Numbered from the stretch's first letter, positions 7,394 to 16,371 are shown. The stretch is DNA of 35,695 nt from Candidatus Uhrbacteria bacterium CG10_big_fil_rev_8_21_14_0_10_48_16 (GCA_002793515.1 PFEU01000007.1:1-35695), one strand, 5' to 3'. Program-made: numbers and translations. The notes: generated from the letters alone by a model not told the origin.

Positions 7394-8044
7394 TTATCGC
7401 GTGAGTGAAACAATCAACATATCGTCTTCCGGAAGGTCCGTTCGTGAAACCTTGAATTTATTCATGTCCTCACGGCGACAGGCACCGAGAACTTTACAGA
7501 ATTCATCAACGCTTCCAAGTTCTTCCTTGGCTCCCGGAACCATGTGTGTCATGGGAATCACAATACGAGGTTCGATTTGAGAAATAACCTCGAACGCAAG
7601 TTTTGGACCCAACACTCGCCCCCCACCAACAGGAACCATAAGGATGTCGATATTCCCGAGCTTTTGAAGTTCCTCATCTGTCAGCGCTCGATCGAGGGCC
7701 CCAAGATGGGCAAGTTTCATTCCCTCTGCTTCCATACGGAAAATCAAATTTTTGACGCGCATTCCTTTTTCTTCGCGTTTAAGTGGAGCTTGTATCCCAA
7801 ACACAAACACACTTTTCACCTCAAACTCCCCTGGCAGATCGATGACATAAGGCTCCCCTGCAACGGCCTCAAAATTATTCGCCTCGTCTTCATCATGAGA
7901 AGAAAGAAGTATTTCTGCCTGAAGCGTACGAGGAAATCGTAGTCCGGTAGCATTTTGATAAGGATCCGTAACGAGACGTACATCTCCGTTTGCGGTCTTT
8001 GTTGTGATTTCAAATGAAGAAAATCCATTCCAAGTAATTTGCAT
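7394..8044 (-). CDS. Metallo-beta-lactamase-fold protein (UlaG-like) with altered metal motif
   Basis: A 216-aa protein that resembles the UlaG/YtnP branch of the metallo-beta-lactamase superfamily: ITWNGFSSFEI at the N-terminus, VTDPY, ILLSSHDEDEANN, VIDLPGEFEV, LAHLGALD and a C-terminal IVIPMTH. The normal HxHxDH zinc motif is degenerate here (H50 kept, then E52, E54 and A55), while H113 and H167 remain, so either the metal site is remodelled or the hydrolase activity is lost. I moved the start to the ATG at 8044 because the family begins MxITWxGxSxF and because the promoter -10 lies only nine bases upstream, excluding the longer ORF start. It heads a probable operon with the small membrane protein and gyrA. 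Confidence 0.8.
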   Translation of the reverse strand: MQITWNGFSSFEITTKTANGDVRLVTDPYQNATGLRFPRTLQAEILLSSHDEDEANNFEAVAGEPYVIDLPGEFEVKSVFVFGIQAPLKREEKGMRVKNLIFRMEAEGMKLAHLGALDRALTDEELQKLGNIDILMVPVGGGRVLGPKLAFEVISQIEPRIVIPMTHMVPGAKEELGSVDEFCKVLGACRREDMNKFKVSRTDLPEDDMLIVSLTR

Positions 8045-8053
8045 ACGCACAAA

Positions 8054-8082
8054 ATAGTAGCATACCGAGGTGGTCTTAACAA
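8054..8082 (-). promoter_or_regulatory. Promoter of the MBL-TM-gyrA operon
   Basis: TTGTTA, 17 bases, TACTAT on the minus strand. The -10 lies about nine bases before the ATG at 8044, so the mRNA should be leaderless or nearly so. Confidence 0.65.
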
Positions 8083-8085
8083 CCA

Positions 8086-8111
8086 ATAAACGGGGTCTTA
8101 TGACCCCGTCT
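8086..8111 (-). terminator. Terminator of the 8114-8794 gene
   Basis: ACGGGGTC pairs with GACCCCGT around TTAT, with TTTATT following on the minus strand. Confidence 0.75.
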
Positions 8112-8113
8112 TT

Positions 8114-8794
8114 CTATTCTTCTTCTGCAAATGTTTCTGTCCAATAATCAATCTCTTTTTGCACTTCTTCAAGCTGAGGATCCGGTTCTGTTACAAGAAA
8201 TCCTTCTCGAAGGCGCGCCACCTTTCCCTTAATCTCAGCCTGTTGGTTCTCATCCCCTCCTTGCGCAAGCTTTTCAAGAGTTACAAGAGCTTCTTGAATC
8301 TTCCCCGCTTCAGACGACCATTTATCTACCAACGCTTTGTAGTGATCTGACTGTTCTCCTACCTGTGCCTTAAGGGTTTCAGCAAGTTTATCTTTTGCCA
8401 CGAGAATACCGTCTTCCACCTGATAGCGTTGCTTTGCATCTAACTGCTCCGAAAAAATCTTACTTGAAACAAGTTCTTCAAGTGAAACTCCCTCATCTAG
8501 ATGAGGCTTAATAACACTGCGAACCGTCTCATCCACATGCTCAAGGACCATCGATTTCATTTGTGCTTCTGCACTTGAATGCGTGAGTTCCTCGTAGGCT
8601 CGGCGATAGGGATATTCTTTAATGCCAATCGTGTAGAACGCCTTTTTAACGGCAACCTCATCTACCGATTCATTTCCGGCAATATCATCATGAACTTTCT
8701 GAGCTTCTGCCTTTACAGCCTCTGGCACCGTCGGAGCAAAATGCTTAATAGCAAACTGGAACTCATCCAGCATGGATTGATGTGGGTGGGACAT
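8114..8794 (-). CDS. Unknown soluble helical protein
   Basis: A 226-aa acidic protein without signal peptide or membrane segment. Nearly the whole sequence is predicted by eye to be helical, with heptad-like stretches (SEAGKIQEALVTLEKLAQGG and QAEIKGKVARLREGFL) and a terminal YWTETFAEEE. I do not recognise a family. It is monocistronic, with its own promoter and terminator, and is transcribed divergently from rpsA. A weak AAAGGG about ten bases upstream of the ATG may act as ribosome binding site. The constitutive-type promoter and the position beside translation genes suggest a housekeeping role, but that is inference. Confidence 0.75.
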   Translation of the reverse strand: MSHPHQSMLDEFQFAIKHFAPTVPEAVKAEAQKVHDDIAGNESVDEVAVKKAFYTIGIKEYPYRRAYEELTHSSAEAQMKSMVLEHVDETVRSVIKPHLDEGVSLEELVSSKIFSEQLDAKQRYQVEDGILVAKDKLAETLKAQVGEQSDHYKALVDKWSSEAGKIQEALVTLEKLAQGGDENQQAEIKGKVARLREGFLVTEPDPQLEEVQKEIDYWTETFAEEE

Positions 8795-8835
8795 ACAAGA
8801 TTTACCCTTTCATGAATAACGAATTAACTAGGCTC

Positions 8836-8864
8836 ATTCTATCAATATTCTCGCCAATGATCAA
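8836..8864 (-). promoter_or_regulatory. Promoter of the 8114-8794 gene
   Basis: TTGATC, 17 bases, TAGAAT on the minus strand, back to back with the rpsA promoter. Confidence 0.6.
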
Positions 8865-8871
8865 CTATTTA

Positions 8872-8900
8872 TTGACAATAAAAGGGTAAAACGATACACT
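8872..8900 (+). promoter_or_regulatory. Promoter of rpsA
   Basis: A consensus TTGACA, 17 bases, TACACT. It is followed by an unusually long leader of about 79 bases. Confidence 0.65.
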
Positions 8901-8906
8901 CCCCCC

Positions 8907-8985
8907 GTCATTAATTAACCATAACTCCGCGTGGACCCTCTTTAAGAGCAATGCTCTGAGTGACCGTCTGCCGGCCTATTTTTAT
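8907..8985 (+). promoter_or_regulatory. Structured 5' leader of rpsA
   Basis: About 79 bases between the predicted transcript start and the ATG, longer than other leaders in the window. It contains hairpin AGAGC-AAT-GCTCT near 8945-8957 and flanking complementary segments (CCG..GAC with GTC..CGG) that could close a longer stem. There is no Shine-Dalgarno before the ATG. Autoregulation by S1 is known in other bacteria; here it is only inferred. Confidence 0.4.
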
Positions 8986-10188
8986 ATGACAGAACAACCT
9001 TCAGAGTTTGAACAACTCCTTCAGGAAGGACCTTACTTAAACATCCCACAAGTGGGAGATGTCGTAACTGGAACCGTCATTGGAACTGGACGACGAGAAA
9101 TCCGTATCGATCTCGGTGGTGTAGCCACAGGAGTCGTACGTGGCAAAGAACTTTTTGCCGAATCAAGTGAATACGCAAACCTTGAACCTGGAACAGAGGT
9201 TGAGGCGACCGTCATGGAACTTGAAAATGAAGGGGGAGAAATTGAACTTTCTTTCCGTTTCGCTGGTCAACAGAAGGCATGGGAAGAAATTCGATCCTTT
9301 TTTACTTCAGGAGAAATTATCGAAACAAAAATTCTCGAAGCGAATAAAGGTGGGCTCATCGTTCGTGTAAACACCGTAAATGGTTTTCTTCCGGTCTCAC
9401 AGCTTTCTCCAGAACATTATCCACGTGTAAGCGGTGGTGACAAAAATAAGATCCTCGAAAAACTTAAGAGTTATATCGGGATCAAAATGAAAGTTCGTGT
9501 GATCGATGTCAACGAAACAGATGAAAAACTCATCGTTTCTGAAAAAGCTGTTTGGGAAGACCAACAGAAGAACGTCCTTTCACAGTTCAATGTTGGTGAC
9601 GCCGTTGAAGGAGAAGTTACCGCCCTTGCTGACTTCGGCGCTTTCATTAAATTCGGTGCTCTTGAAGGCCTTGTACACATTTCAGAGATTGCTTGGCAAC
9701 GAATTGACCATCCCCGCGATCTACTTAAGATAGGGGAAATGGTAAAAGCAGAAATCATTGGAATCGAAGGAAGCAAAATCTTCCTTTCTATGAAGAAGCT
9801 GATTCGAGATCCATGGCAGAATGTGAGCGAACGCTACAACATCGGGGATACCGTCGAGGGAACCGTCCTCAAAGTAAATCCTTTTGGATTCTTTGTAGAG
9901 CTTGATGAGGAAATCCATGGTCTCGCACATGTCTCAGAACTCTCTGATAAGCCTATTGTCGACGTAAATGAACTTGGAAAAGAAGGCGAGCGCATGAAAT
10001 TCAAAATCGTATCGATTGAACCTCATGAACATCGCCTCGGTCTTTCTCTTAAAGCCATGACAGAAAAGACAGAAGCATCGTCTGATACAGAAGAAGCTCC
10101 AAAAGAAGAGACCCCAGCACCTGCGGAGGAACCAACTCCTGAGGAAGTTCCTGCAAAAGAACCTGTAACCGAAACAACAACTCAGTAA
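8986..10188 (+). CDS. rpsA: Ribosomal protein bS1 (four S1 domains)
   Basis: An RNA-binding protein of the small subunit that helps capture mRNA. Four S1/OB repeats are visible, at roughly residues 20-90, 105-175, 190-260 and 275-345, the third and fourth being the most canonical (GDAVEGEVTALADFGAFIKF and GDTVEGTVLKVNPFGFFVEL). A disordered Glu/Pro/Thr-rich tail covers the last 50 residues. Four repeats, rather than the six of E. coli S1, is the pattern of Gram-positive and CPR-type proteins. The single ATG after a long leader is the start. Two strong hairpins follow without a clear T-tract before ftsH, so partial cotranscription with ftsH is possible. Confidence 0.92.
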   Translation: MTEQPSEFEQLLQEGPYLNIPQVGDVVTGTVIGTGRREIRIDLGGVATGVVRGKELFAESSEYANLEPGTEVEATVMELENEGGEIELSFRFAGQQKAWEEIRSFFTSGEIIETKILEANKGGLIVRVNTVNGFLPVSQLSPEHYPRVSGGDKNKILEKLKSYIGIKMKVRVIDVNETDEKLIVSEKAVWEDQQKNVLSQFNVGDAVEGEVTALADFGAFIKFGALEGLVHISEIAWQRIDHPRDLLKIGEMVKAEIIGIEGSKIFLSMKKLIRDPWQNVSERYNIGDTVEGTVLKVNPFGFFVELDEEIHGLAHVSELSDKPIVDVNELGKEGERMKFKIVSIEPHEHRLGLSLKAMTEKTEASSDTEEAPKEETPAPAEEPTPEEVPAKEPVTETTTQ

Positions 10189-10191
10189 TCT

Positions 10192-10243
10192 CCCGCCTGC
10201 TTCCCCGGCGGGCATTCAACGCCGATCCTTAGGTCGGCGTTGA
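10192..10243 (+). other. Two consecutive hairpins between rpsA and ftsH
   Basis: CCCGCC/GGCGGG (10192-10212) and a 10-bp stem TCAACGCCGA/TCGGCGTTGA (10216-10243). Neither is followed by a proper T-run, so they may be mRNA stabilisers or processing sites rather than intrinsic terminators. Confidence 0.55.
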
Positions 10244-10266
10244 TCATTTCCAACCACAACGTTCTT

Positions 10267-12090
10267 ATGAAACCACTCTCAAAAAACATTGTCTTCTCCT
10301 TGTTGGCCATCCTTCTTGTGTCTGCTATTTTCTCGGGGTTTACGTTGAACTCGGAAAAACCAGAAGAAGTCAGCATGGCAACCTTGGTTGAAGAAATCCA
10401 AGCGCAAAGTGTTGAAAAAATCGAAATCGAGGGCGCAGAAGTGCGTATTACCCTCCATGACGGGACTCAACAAGAAACACGAAAAGAATCTTCTGTTTCA
10501 CTCTCAGAAGTATTGATTGATTACGGGATCTCTGCCGAAGAACTCAAGGCCGCGGATATCATCGTAAAGGACCGTTCAACACGTTCCTACATTTTAGGAG
10601 TCATTCTCCCATCTCTCCTCCCTCTTTTTCTGTTGATCTTGATTTTCTGGTTCATGCTCCGACAGATGCAGGGAGCAAACAACAAAGCCATGTCTTTTGG
10701 ACAAAGCAATGCGCGAGAAATTAAAGACACAAAACAAAAAGTGACGTTTGCGGATGTTGCGGGAGACAAAGAAGCAAAAGAAGAACTTGAAGAAGTGGTC
10801 GAGTTTTTGAAGAACCCAAAGAAGTTCTCTGATCTTGGAGCGAAACTTCCAAAGGGGGTCCTTCTTATGGGACGACCTGGAACAGGAAAAACACTCCTTG
10901 CACGAGCGGTCGCTGGGGAAGCAGCTGTTCCGTTCTACCATCTCAGTGGATCTGAATTCGTTGAGATGTTTGTGGGAGTAGGAGCGAGTCGTGTACGAGA
11001 TCTCTTTAATCGCGCCAAAAAATCTGCTCCATGTATTGTCTTCATCGATGAAATTGATGCGGTTGGACGACAACGTGGCGCTGGACTCGGTGGATCTCAT
11101 GACGAACGTGAACAGACATTGAATCAGATCTTGGTCGAGATGGATGGATTCGCTCCGAACATTGGCGTGATCGTCATTGCCGCTACCAACCGACCTGATG
11201 TTCTCGACCCAGCCCTCTTACGTCCAGGTCGCTTTGACCGTCGTGTGGTCTTGGATCTTCCAGACATTAACGATCGTGAAGCCATCCTTGGGATTCACGC
11301 AAAGAACAAACCTCTTGCCCCTGACATCGATCTTCGTCGTGTCGCACAACGCACGCCTGGATTCTCCGGAGCAGACCTCATGAACCTCCTGAATGAATCG
11401 GCGATTCGTGCAGCCCGTCGTAATGACACAAAAGTTCTCCAAGAAGATGTTCTTGATTCCATCGAAAAAGTTCTCTTGGGACCAGAGCGAAAGAGCTATG
11501 TCATGACCAAAGAAGAAAAGAAGGTTACGGCATACCACGAAGCCGGTCATGCGCTTGTGGCTCACATGCTTCCAAACTGTGACCCGATTCATAAAGTTTC
11601 CATTATTCCTCGCGGAACCGCAGGGGGATACACCATGAAACTTCCCTCTCAAGATCGACGTCTGCACAAGCGTGCGGAGTTTATCGATGATATGGCGATG
11701 ATGCTTGGAGGCTATCTTGCAGAAAAAGAAACCTTTGGGGATGTCACAACAGGAGCCTCTGATGACTTACAAAAATGTACCAGTCTCGCACGTGAAATCG
11801 TGACACGCTACGGAATGAGTGATGGACTTGGACTGCGCGTGTTCGGTGGATCTCAAGAGATGGTCTTCCTCGGCAAGGGCATTCACGAAGGTCGTGACTA
11901 CTCAGAAAAGACTGCGGAGGCGATTGACGCAGAAGTTGAAAAGTTTGTGAATGGCGCCATGCAGACAGCTCGTGATATAATTCGCAAAGAAAAGTTGTTG
12001 CTTGATAAGATTGCGAAGGAGCTTCTTGAAAAAGAAGTCATCGAGAAGGAAGCCTTCGAAGCACTTATGAGCCCAACCGCGACATCATAA
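10267..12090 (+). CDS. ftsH: ATP-dependent zinc metalloprotease FtsH
   Basis: A membrane-bound AAA+ protease that degrades misfolded membrane proteins and short-lived regulators. I start at the ATG at 10267 ([10 protein letters not shown]); the nine residues before it in the ORF track fall in the hairpin region. Two transmembrane helices (about 8-25 and 110-131) flank a small extracytoplasmic domain. AAA module: Walker A GRPGTGKT (202-209; the usual second residue Pro is Arg here), pore loop FVG (235-237), Walker B IVFIDE (257-262) and arginine fingers in [10 protein letters not shown]. The zinc site HEAGH is at 424-428, with a third ligand region [10 protein letters not shown] further on. 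The 607-aa length is normal. Confidence 0.96.
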   Translation: MKPLSKNIVFSLLAILLVSAIFSGFTLNSEKPEEVSMATLVEEIQAQSVEKIEIEGAEVRITLHDGTQQETRKESSVSLSEVLIDYGISAEELKAADIIVKDRSTRSYILGVILPSLLPLFLLILIFWFMLRQMQGANNKAMSFGQSNAREIKDTKQKVTFADVAGDKEAKEELEEVVEFLKNPKKFSDLGAKLPKGVLLMGRPGTGKTLLARAVAGEAAVPFYHLSGSEFVEMFVGVGASRVRDLFNRAKKSAPCIVFIDEIDAVGRQRGAGLGGSHDEREQTLNQILVEMDGFAPNIGVIVIAATNRPDVLDPALLRPGRFDRRVVLDLPDINDREAILGIHAKNKPLAPDIDLRRVAQRTPGFSGADLMNLLNESAIRAARRNDTKVLQEDVLDSIEKVLLGPERKSYVMTKEEKKVTAYHEAGHALVAHMLPNCDPIHKVSIIPRGTAGGYTMKLPSQDRRLHKRAEFIDDMAMMLGGYLAEKETFGDVTTGASDDLQKCTSLAREIVTRYGMSDGLGLRVFGGSQEMVFLGKGIHEGRDYSEKTAEAIDAEVEKFVNGAMQTARDIIRKEKLLLDKIAKELLEKEVIEKEAFEALMSPTATS

Positions 12091-12109
12091 GTCTGAACCT
12101 TAGGAGGAT

Positions 12110-13093
12110 ATGCCACGAAAAAAATCCACAACGCTTTACCGCCCTTTTTTGCGTGACGCTTGGCGTGTCACATGGGAGCGTAAGAGCTTGTGGATTTTTG
12201 GTATCTTCGCCGCCCTCATCTCAACAGGAGGGGTTATAGATGTGGTCTGGCAATCGCTCCAAAAAGTTCAACGTGCAGAATCGCTCTTGGAGAACCTCAT
12301 GAACCACTCGTTTATCGGGTATGAACTTGCCTCAAGTTATATCAATCAACTCGGGGTTCTTGGACCACAACGCATGAGCTTCCTCGTCATCGTCACAACG
12401 CTCATCGGGATCGCCCTCGTCGTGATCGCCACGCTCTCCCAAGGAGCCTTACTCTTAGGGATCAGAGCAAAAGATCCAGAAGATCCATACGTTCTTCGTA
12501 CAAAAGCAGGGACGCACTTTTGGTCGTTCTTTGTTGTGGGTGTTTTGAACAAAGTGCTCATGGGAATCCTGATCGTTCTCATGGCCCTTCCCTTGTGGTT
12601 GATTACTCTCTCAACCGTCCCTGGTCATGCGGTTATCTTCTTCCTTCTGATGCTCTTGTTCATTCCTGCGTGTATCATCGTGAACATTATTTACATGTTT
12701 GCCCTTATTGATATCGTCGAGAAGAATGCGCATCCGTTAGATGCCATTCATGCAGGAATGCGACTCTTTGCCAAACAGTGGCTCGCATCCATTGAATACG
12801 GTGTCTTACTCTTCTTTCTGGTCTTTGGAGCAGGAGTTGTCTTTCTTATTCTCTTATCTCTTCTCCTTGTTCCTTATTCCATTGCCTTCACGGCGATCCT
12901 TCTCACGGGATCCTTTCCCCTCTTCCTTTCGTTAAATATTCTGAGCGGTTTTCTTGTTGTCCTCTTGATTATTTTGTTTGGAGGAATCTGTGTCACATTT
13001 CAATACAGCGCTTGGTACATCTTCTATAAACGAGGATTGCACAAAACACACGGGAAAAAGGCGTTCTCAAAAATTCTAAGAGCTTTTTCATAG
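12110..13093 (+). CDS. Polytopic membrane protein, unknown
   Basis: A 327-aa protein with about six hydrophobic segments, starting with a basic cytoplasmic N-terminus (MPRKKSTTLYRPFLRDAW) and ending in a basic tail (YKRGLHKTHGKKAF). The layout, with DAWRVTWERKSLWIFGIFAAL at the start and paired central helices, is seen in uncharacterised CPR and Gram-positive membrane proteins annotated only by DUF numbers; I cannot assign one. An AGGAGG lies only two bases before the ATG, which is unusually close, but no better start exists. It follows ftsH by 19 bases, so cotranscription with ftsH is likely. A terminator follows. Confidence 0.75.
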   Translation: MPRKKSTTLYRPFLRDAWRVTWERKSLWIFGIFAALISTGGVIDVVWQSLQKVQRAESLLENLMNHSFIGYELASSYINQLGVLGPQRMSFLVIVTTLIGIALVVIATLSQGALLLGIRAKDPEDPYVLRTKAGTHFWSFFVVGVLNKVLMGILIVLMALPLWLITLSTVPGHAVIFFLLMLLFIPACIIVNIIYMFALIDIVEKNAHPLDAIHAGMRLFAKQWLASIEYGVLLFFLVFGAGVVFLILLSLLLVPYSIAFTAILLTGSFPLFLSLNILSGFLVVLLIILFGGICVTFQYSAWYIFYKRGLHKTHGKKAFSKILRAFS

Positions 13094-13123
13094 ATGAGCT
13101 AGCAAGAATGACCTCATCCCTGG

Positions 13124-13152
13124 TAAACTAGAGGAGCAATTCTCTAGTTTTT
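13124..13152 (+). terminator. Terminator of the membrane-protein gene, overlapping a possible promoter of the next gene
   Basis: AACTAGAG pairs with CTCTAGTT and is followed by a five-T run. An extended -10-like TGGTAAACT overlaps its left arm, so transcription of the downstream ATPase gene could begin inside the hairpin. Confidence 0.6.
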
Positions 13153-13159
13153 GGTTGTT

Positions 13160-14893
13160 ATGTCCAATGATATACAAAGCATTGAAGATCTTCTCAAGTA
13201 CACCGGGTCTAAAACCGCGACAACGACGGCCCCTGCGGTAGGTGAACGATCGACGGTTGAGAAGTTTGATGAAAAAATGCACGACGTGCGGTTGAAAGAA
13301 AAGGAAGTGCAGGCGGAAAGCTCTGCAGGATCTCTTGGAGTTTCTTATGTGAACTTAAAGGGATTCCCTATCTCTCCTGAAGCACTTCGCTTGATTCCTA
13401 AAGATCGTGCCGAAGCTCTGAAAACCGTCTGCTTTTTATTTACCGGTCCAGAAATCCGTCTTGCATCTCTCAATCCAACTGATCAAAAAGTTAAAGATCT
13501 TCTTTTTGAGCTCCAAGAACGCCACAAAGCAAATGGCGGAATTTACCAAATTTCTGAAGAAAGTCTTCGCGTCTCGATTAAAGCTTACGACACCCTTCCC
13601 AAAATCACGGAGATCGTGAAGGGGGTTCAAGTAACCGACGGTGAGCTTGAGAAATTTAAAAGTCAGCTCAACGCCTACACGGATGTCCAACAGGTCATGG
13701 ATCGTGCCAGTGTCACAGATATCATTACCATCATCATGGCGGCCGCCCTCCAGTTTGGAACCAGTGACGTCCATATCGAGGCAGAAGACGAGAAAATCGC
13801 CGTCCGATTTCGTATCGATGGAGTTCTCCAAGAGGTTGCAAAACTCCCTCATGATTTTTGGAAAAAAATCGTCGCGCGTATCAAGCTTATCAGTGGGCTC
13901 AAAATTAATGTCACCAACCGACCGCAAGATGGACGCTTCACGATTTTTCTCAAGGCGGGTGACACAGATGTTCGTGTATCAACGATTCCAACGACCTGGG
14001 GAGAGTCCATCGTGATGCGACTTCTCAAGCCTGGCTCGATCAATGTGGAATTCGGACAACTCGGCTATCGACCTCTTGCAGAAGCAAAACTTCTCAAGGA
14101 AATCGCAAAGCCTCACGGCATGATTATCACGACCGGTCCAACAGGTTCTGGTAAAACAACAACGTTGTACGCCATTCTGCGAAAGCTCAATACCTCGGAC
14201 GTGAAGATCATCACCTTGGAAGATCCAATTGAATATAAGCTCGAGGGAATCAACCAGTCTCAAATTGACCAATCAAAAAATTACACCTTTGCCGGAGGTC
14301 TTCGCTCCATTCTTCGACAGGATCCAGATATCGTCATGGTGGGAGAAATTCGTGACCTTGAGACGGCTGAAGTCGCGATCAATGCTGCTCTCACGGGTCA
14401 CTTGATGCTCTCCACGCTTCACACAAACGATGCGGCAGGAGCCATCCCCCGCTTTCTCTCCATGGGAGTGAAACCATTTTTGCTCGCTCCGGCATTGAAC
14501 GCTATTATCGGACAGCGCCTGACACGAAAAATCTGTGAAGGATGTAAGCAAGAAATAACGCTCGAACCAGATCAACTCGCCTTTGTCAAAAAAATCACGG
14601 CAGATATTCCTGAAGCCTCAGGAGAAAAAGTCGCTCCGGAAGCGGAGTGGAAATTCTATAAAGGAAAAGGGTGTGAAATCTGTAACGGATCCGGATATAA
14701 AGGACGTGTCGGAATCTACGAAATCCTCACAATGAGCGAGGAGATCAAAGCCTCACTCTCTGAATCTATCTCTGAATACCAAGTCCGTGAACTCGCCAAA
14801 CAACAAGGAATGACAACCATGCAACAAGATGGCATTCTGAAAGTCTTGGATGGACTCACAACGGTTGAAGAGATCCAACGCGTCGCAGGATAA
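13160..14893 (+). CDS. Type IV pilus/type II secretion ATPase (PilB/GspE family)
   Basis: A hexameric cytoplasmic ATPase that powers pilin assembly or pseudopilus extension. The catalytic half shows Walker A GPTGSGKT (about 326-333), the Asp box TLEDPIEY, Walker B DPDIVMVGEIRD, the His box GHLMLSTLHTN, and a zinc-binding tetracysteine (CEGC..CEIC) with GYKGRVGIYEIL, which together mark the GspE/PilB group rather than PilT. The first 150 residues are a divergent N-terminal domain. The ORF track starts at a TTG; the ATG at 13160 is preferred. No other pilus gene lies beside it, so its partners (PilC, PilM-O, pilins) must be elsewhere. It ends at a strong bidirectional terminator. Confidence 0.92.
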   Translation: MSNDIQSIEDLLKYTGSKTATTTAPAVGERSTVEKFDEKMHDVRLKEKEVQAESSAGSLGVSYVNLKGFPISPEALRLIPKDRAEALKTVCFLFTGPEIRLASLNPTDQKVKDLLFELQERHKANGGIYQISEESLRVSIKAYDTLPKITEIVKGVQVTDGELEKFKSQLNAYTDVQQVMDRASVTDIITIIMAAALQFGTSDVHIEAEDEKIAVRFRIDGVLQEVAKLPHDFWKKIVARIKLISGLKINVTNRPQDGRFTIFLKAGDTDVRVSTIPTTWGESIVMRLLKPGSINVEFGQLGYRPLAEAKLLKEIAKPHGMIITTGPTGSGKTTTLYAILRKLNTSDVKIITLEDPIEYKLEGINQSQIDQSKNYTFAGGLRSILRQDPDIVMVGEIRDLETAEVAINAALTGHLMLSTLHTNDAAGAIPRFLSMGVKPFLLAPALNAIIGQRLTRKICEGCKQEITLEPDQLAFVKKITADIPEASGEKVAPEAEWKFYKGKGCEICNGSGYKGRVGIYEILTMSEEIKASLSESISEYQVRELAKQQGMTTMQQDGILKVLDGLTTVEEIQRVAG

Positions 14894-14900
14894 AACAGTC

Positions 14901-14938
14901 ACACATAAAAACGAGCGGAAACGCTCGTTTTTATGTGT
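14901..14938. terminator. Bidirectional terminator between the PilB-like gene and tsaE
   Basis: A perfect 17-bp stem (ACACATAAAAACGAGCG and its complement) closed by a GAAA tetraloop, with a five-T run on either strand. It serves two convergent genes. Confidence 0.9.
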
Positions 14939-14939
14939 C

Positions 14940-15362
14940 TTACTTTTCTATGGTAATCACGTGCCTATTTTCTCTCTCCGTGAAACGTAGGTGGTGCGTG
15001 GGTGAAATTGTGTGTCCCTCATCCTTCTCTGGCCATTCGATACAGACGATCGTATCGGGTTGTCCCACTTCTTCCTCAAGAGCCAGGGGGGGGATTTCTG
15101 AAGGGTCATCTATACGATAGAAATCTATATGCAAAATCTGTGTGATCTCTGAACCTGTAATCGGATATCGATTAACGATCGTAAACGATGGGCTTCGTAC
15201 AGGATCAGAAAAACCGAAATATTCTGCCACTCCTCGGACGAATGTCGTCTTCCCCATTCCTAAATCACCGGACAAGAAAATGACATCTCCCCCCTTCAAT
15301 GTTTTTGCAAATTCGCCAGCCACTTTCTTTGTTTCTTCTTCGTTGTGTGTGAGGTATTCCAT
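14940..15362 (-). CDS. tsaE: tRNA threonylcarbamoyladenosine biosynthesis ATPase TsaE
   Basis: A small P-loop ATPase that drives the TsaD-TsaB-TsaE cycle transferring threonylcarbamoyl to A37 of ANN-decoding tRNAs. Walker A GDLGMGKTT is at residues 32-40, followed by FVRGVAEYFG, SPSFTIVNRY and the family signature HIDFYRIDDPSEI. The 140-aa length is typical. Its ATG lies one base after the tsaD stop codon, so the two are translated from one mRNA. tsaB and tsaC are not in the window. Confidence 0.93.
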   Translation of the reverse strand: MEYLTHNEEETKKVAGEFAKTLKGGDVIFLSGDLGMGKTTFVRGVAEYFGFSDPVRSPSFTIVNRYPITGSEITQILHIDFYRIDDPSEIPPLALEEEVGQPDTIVCIEWPEKDEGHTISPTHHLRFTERENRHVITIEK

Positions 15363-15363
15363 A

Positions 15364-16371
15364 TTAGGCGAGTCTCATGTTTGGGTCAGCTACAAGCGTA
15401 AGCGGGTCAACATATTCTCCGCGTGAGGCTTTCATTAGTCCTGCCACCGCAATCATCACCGCGTTGTCCCCACTCAAAGAGAGATCCGGTGCATGAAAAG
15501 TCACTTCGGCATCAAGCTGGGAGATGCTTGATTGAAGCGTCTCGCGCAAAACGCGATTTGCCGAAACACCTCCGGAGAGAATAACAGAAACAGGCTTTGT
15601 CTGTGTGATTGCTCGCATCGTCTTTGCCACTAATGTATCGACAACCGCCTGAAGAAAACTCGCAGAAACATCCGCGACAGAAATGTCATCATGTTCAGAA
15701 AGATAGACCCGAACAGCCGTTTTTAATCCAGAAAAACTAAGATCTAAATCTTGTGAATCGAGCATAGGGCGAGGGAAAGAAATCGCCGTTGCATCCCCCT
15801 CCAATGCTTCACGAGAAATCTGTGGCCCTCCCGGATACGGGAGACCAAGCATCTTCGCCACTTTATCAAATGCTTCTCCGACAGCGTCGTCGCGTGTCAT
15901 TCCCAACAACGTATAGTCCCCATGATCTTTCATGAGAATGAATTCCGTATGCCCACCTGAAACCAAGAGGCTCAGCGCAGGAAAAGAAGGAGGTTTCTCT
16001 GTATTGAGCCAGACGGAGTAGATATGCCCCTCAAGATGGTTCACCGCAACAAGTGGTTTATTCCATGCCCAAGCCAGGGTCTTTCCAAGCTCAACTCCAA
16101 TACGCAACGCTGGAACAAGTCCCGGCCCTGCGGTCACCGCAATCGCATCGATTCCTTCTCCCTCAGGGGAAACTCCAACGTCTTTCATGAGCGGAAATAT
16201 CCAAGCCGCATGCTCACGCGCCGCCACCTCAGGAACAACTCCCCCATACAATGCGTGAATTTTTGCTTGTGAAGAAAGAATACTTTTCTCAATCGTAAAC
16301 ACTCCGTCCATCATCGATACGATGGCAACGGCCGTTTCGTCACAACTTGTTTCAATCGCGAGAATACGCAT
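15364..16371 (-). CDS. tsaD: tRNA N6-adenosine threonylcarbamoyltransferase TsaD (Kae1/YgjD)
   Basis: The catalytic subunit of bacterial t6A synthesis, with an ASKHA fold and a bound metal. The N-terminus MRILAIETSCDETAVAIV is diagnostic, the metal ligands H112 and H116 lie in NHLEGHIYS, and the phosphate-binding segments VSGGHTEF, KVAKMLGLPYPGGP and ILSGGVSANR are all present. The 335-aa length is normal. It is the first gene of a tsaD-tsaE pair, the stop codon sitting one base from the tsaE start. No ribosome binding site is evident before the ATG at 16371. Confidence 0.96.
   Translation of the reverse strand: MRILAIETSCDETAVAIVSMMDGVFTIEKSILSSQAKIHALYGGVVPEVAAREHAAWIFPLMKDVGVSPEGEGIDAIAVTAGPGLVPALRIGVELGKTLAWAWNKPLVAVNHLEGHIYSVWLNTEKPPSFPALSLLVSGGHTEFILMKDHGDYTLLGMTRDDAVGEAFDKVAKMLGLPYPGGPQISREALEGDATAISFPRPMLDSQDLDLSFSGLKTAVRVYLSEHDDISVADVSASFLQAVVDTLVAKTMRAITQTKPVSVILSGGVSANRVLRETLQSSISQLDAEVTFHAPDLSLSGDNAVMIAVAGLMKASRGEYVDPLTLVADPNMRLA

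Noticed and set aside
10240-10266. TTGATC..TCTTAT as an ftsH promoter
   Set aside because: The -10 would overlap the start codon, so the transcript would begin inside the gene.
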